Below are positions 5,998 through 7,914 of a DNA stretch of 7,914 nucleotides, one piece after another (position 1 is the stretch's first letter; each line of letters opens with the position of its first letter). Under the pieces are notes generated by a model that was not told the DNA's origin, ran no database searches, and was given only the letters and a program-made list of their open reading frames with translations. Made by a program: the position numbers and the translations under genes. The DNA is from Actinomycetes bacterium. Lineage in GTDB: Bacteria; Actinomycetota; Actinomycetes; Propionibacteriales; Propionibacteriaceae. The DNA is taken from assembly GCA_023387135.1 (NCBI GenBank), contig JAEWIK010000390.1, positions 1 to 7,914 on the forward strand, read 5' to 3'.

Positions 5998-7460
5998 CCC
6001 CCAACGCCTTCGCCGCCGCCGACCTCGGCGCGTCCAGCGGACGGGTCATCCTCGGCACGCTGTCCGACGGCAGGTTCCACCTCGAAGAGGTCGAGCGGTT
6101 CACCAACGGCCCCACCCAGGTCGGCCCGAGCATCCACTGGGACGCTCCCGCGCTGTTCGGCCACATCCGTGACGGCGTGAACGCCGCCCTGCGGCGCGCG
6201 GGCAGCCTCGGCAGCGTCGGCGTCGACACCTGGGGCGTCGACTACGGCAGGCTGGACGCCGCGGGCGAGCTCCTCGAACTGCCCTTCGCCTACCGCGACG
6301 ACAGGACGCAGGGAGTCCCGGAGAAGCTGTTCGGCACGCTCGGAGCGGACGTGCTCTACCGGCGCGCCGGCCTCCAGGTGATGCCGTTCAACACGATCTT
6401 CCAGTTGATCGCCGACCGCGGTGACTGGGACGCGGTGTCCCGCGTCCTGCTGCTGCCCGACCTCTTCAGCTACTGGCTGTGCGGCAGGAGCGTCGCCGAG
6501 GTGACCATCGCGTCCACCGGCGGCCTGCTCGACGTCGCGGCGAGGACGTGGTCGTCCGAGACCTGCTCGCACCTCGCCGAGGTGTACGACGTGCCGGTCC
6601 CGAGGATCCTGCCCGAACTCGTCGAGCCGGGAACCGTCCTCGCCGACAGCCTCCCCGGCGTGCTCGACGCGACGGTGCCCGTCGTCGCGGTCGGCGGCCA
6701 CGACACCGCCTCGGCGGTGGCGTCGATCCCCGCCACGCGTGGCGACTTCGCGTTCATCTCGTCGGGGACGTGGTCGCTGGTCGGCCTCGAACTGCCCGCG
6801 CCGGTGCTCACCGAGGACAGCCGCGCCGGGAACTTCACCAACGAACTCGGCGTCGACCAGACGGTGCGCTACCTGAAGAACGTGATGGGCCTGTGGGTGC
6901 TGAGCGAGTCGGTGCGCACCTGGAACGCGCGCGGGCTCGGCGTCGACCTGCTCGACCTGCTCGACGGCGCGGCACGGCTTCCCGGCCTCGCGTGCGTCGT
7001 CGACATGAACGACGAGCGCTTGCTGCCGCCCGGCGACATGCCCGGCCGGGTCCGCGCCATGGCAGCCGAGACGGGCCAGCACCTGTCCGACGACCCCGTC
7101 GAGATCACCCGCTGCATCCTCGACTCACTCGCGCTCGCCTATCGCGTGGCGATCAGGCGTGCCTGCCAGCTCGCGGGCCGCGACGTGTCGGTGGTCCATG
7201 TCGTGGGAGGCGGCTCCCGCAACACGCTGCTCTGCCAGCTCACCGCGGACGCGAGCGGGCTGCCGGTCGTGGCAGGACCCGCCGAAGGCACAGCCCTCGG
7301 CAGCCTGCTGGTGCAGGCGCGGGCGGCCGGAGCGCTGGGCGGCGACCTCACCGAGCTGCGCAAGGTGGCCATCGCCTCGTCCGAACTCGTCACCTACACC
7401 CCGGGCGGCCTCATCCCCGCCACGGCGTGGGACGCCGCCGAGCGCCGGATCCTGCGATGA
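5994..7460 (+). CDS. rhaB: Rhamnulokinase (L-rhamnulose kinase family)
   Basis: Cytoplasmic FGGY kinase expected to phosphorylate L-rhamnulose, or a related ketose such as L-fuculose, at O1 with ATP, trapping the sugar for aldol cleavage. The 488-residue length matches E. coli RhaB (489 by memory). Motifs: ADLGASSGRV (9-18), VDTWGVDYG (77-85), YRDDRT (100-105), GGHDTASAV (234-242) with D237 as catalytic base, FISSGTWSLVG (254-264), FTNELG (281-286), YLKNVMGLW (293-301) and the nucleotide-site HVVGGGSRNTLLCQL (402-416). The ATG at 5994 has GAGAGG 8 nt upstream and overlaps the stop of the short leader ORF; a GTG three codons upstream is too close to that site. No rhamnose isomerase or rhamnulose-phosphate aldolase is visible. 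Family assignment is firm. Some RhaB-like enzymes serve fucose pathways, so rhamnose is likely but not proved. Confidence 0.94.
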   Translation: MTPNAFAAADLGASSGRVILGTLSDGRFHLEEVERFTNGPTQVGPSIHWDAPALFGHIRDGVNAALRRAGSLGSVGVDTWGVDYGRLDAAGELLELPFAYRDDRTQGVPEKLFGTLGADVLYRRAGLQVMPFNTIFQLIADRGDWDAVSRVLLLPDLFSYWLCGRSVAEVTIASTGGLLDVAARTWSSETCSHLAEVYDVPVPRILPELVEPGTVLADSLPGVLDATVPVVAVGGHDTASAVASIPATRGDFAFISSGTWSLVGLELPAPVLTEDSRAGNFTNELGVDQTVRYLKNVMGLWVLSESVRTWNARGLGVDLLDLLDGAARLPGLACVVDMNDERLLPPGDMPGRVRAMAAETGQHLSDDPVEITRCILDSLALAYRVAIRRACQLAGRDVSVVHVVGGGSRNTLLCQLTADASGLPVVAGPAEGTALGSLLVQARAAGALGGDLTELRKVAIASSELVTYTPGGLIPATAWDAAERRILR

Positions 7461-7520
7461 GCTCCGCCGCGCGAGCCGAGAACCTTTCACACCAACACGA
7501 CAACGAACTCGTCAGCGGAC

Positions 7521-7542
7521 GCTCCGCCACCCACGGCGGAGC
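7521..7542 (+). other. Intercistronic hairpin between rhamnulokinase and PHP genes
   Basis: GCTCCGCC (7521-7528) and GGCGGAGC (7535-7542) form a perfect 8-bp stem with a 6-nt loop in the 112-nt gap. No U-run follows, and the next gene has its own Shine-Dalgarno site 16 nt further on. It is more likely an mRNA-stability or partial attenuation element than a full terminator. No promoter is evident in this gap. Confidence 0.45.
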
Positions 7543-7572
7543 CGCGCTGAACGAGCCTGAGGGAGCCGAGGC

Positions 7573-7914
7573 ATGACAGTCAGTCCCGTGGTGAACACCC
7601 ACGTCCATTTCCCGCCGAACTTCTCGGCCTTCACGACGGTGGAGGACGCGATAGCCGTCGCGACCGAGCAGGGGGTGCGCGCCATCGGCATCTCGAACTT
7701 CTACGACCAGCAGGTGTATGGAAGCTTCGCCGAGCAGGCGGCCGCGGCGGGCATCCTCGCGCTGTTCGGGCTCGAGTTCATCACCCTCGACCCCGACCTC
7801 GAAGCCGCCGGGACCCTCGTCAACGACCCCGCCAACCCCGGCCGGGTCTACTTCTGTGGCAAGGGCATCAGCCCCTTCCGCGAGAAGTCCGAGGCGGCTG
7901 CCGCGACCGCGGCG
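7573..7914 (+). CDS. PHP-domain metal-dependent hydrolase-like protein, function unknown (3' end cut by window edge)
   Basis: The frame is open for 114 codons from ATG to the right edge. The start has GAGGGAG (7559-7565) 7 nt upstream. NTHVHF (8-13) carries the HxH metal-binding motif that opens PHP-superfamily phosphoesterases; it is followed by SAFTTVEDAIAVATEQGV (18-35), GISNFYD (39-45) and GLEFITL (66-72), whose E68 is a plausible further ligand. A motif around VNDPANPGRVYFCGKG (83-98) fits a subgroup of uncharacterised PHP proteins that I recall only in outline. The usual TDH second motif is replaced by SNFYD. The gene follows rhaB in the same direction, so a role in handling a phosphorylated sugar intermediate is possible but not shown. 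Family fairly sure from the N-terminal third; activity unknown. Confidence 0.75.
   Translation, partial: MTVSPVVNTHVHFPPNFSAFTTVEDAIAVATEQGVRAIGISNFYDQQVYGSFAEQAAAAGILALFGLEFITLDPDLEAAGTLVNDPANPGRVYFCGKGISPFREKSEAAAATAA

Noticed and set aside
5844..7082. 412-codon minus-strand frame opposite rhamnulokinase
   Set aside because: No recognisable domain, and it conflicts with strong RhaB motifs and the rightward promoter.
6479..7576. 365-codon plus-strand frame within and beyond rhaB
   Set aside because: Arg-rich out-of-frame translation of rhaB codons.

Overview
The window is high-G+C DNA, about two-thirds G+C by eye. It has GTG starts, tightly overlapping genes and a lipobox-type binding protein, which together suggest a high-G+C Gram-positive bacterium (Actinomycetota; Propionibacteriaceae-like is only a guess). 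It is a sugar uptake and phosphorylation locus built as two divergent transcription units around a regulatory region at about 5651-5993.

The leftward unit (minus strand, right to left) contains: an L-fucose mutarotase/RbsD-family protein (5650-5204); a two-domain sugar ABC ATPase (5207-3576); a single RbsC-like permease (3576-2542); a lipoprotein sugar-binding protein (2496-1504); and, after a strong 17-bp hairpin at 1448-1487, a xylulokinase-like FGGY kinase that runs off the left edge (1348-1). The first three genes are chained by 4-nt or 1-nt stop/start overlaps.

The rightward unit (plus strand) contains: a promoter with a consensus -35 box; a previously unlisted 26-codon leader ORF with a good Shine-Dalgarno site (5917-5997), whose TGA overlaps the next ATG; rhamnulokinase RhaB (5994-7460); a short spacer with a perfect hairpin; and the start of a PHP-domain protein (7573 to the right edge).

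Both divergent promoters appear to carry a CG-centred palindrome at the expected transcription start (GAAATCGATTTC and TGAAACGATTCA). This suggests that one LacI-type repressor, encoded outside the window, controls both units.

The inferred pathway is import of a sugar by the ABC system, anomer interconversion by the mutarotase, isomerisation by an enzyme not in view, then phosphorylation by RhaB and/or the FGGY kinase. RhaB and a FucU-type mutarotase point to a 6-deoxyhexose such as L-rhamnose or L-fucose, or a related pentose. The isomerase and aldolase that would settle this are absent. The least understood parts are the PHP protein, the coupled leader ORF and the second kinase with its altered GQMMG motif. 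No RNA gene, CRISPR array, insertion sequence or attachment site was seen.
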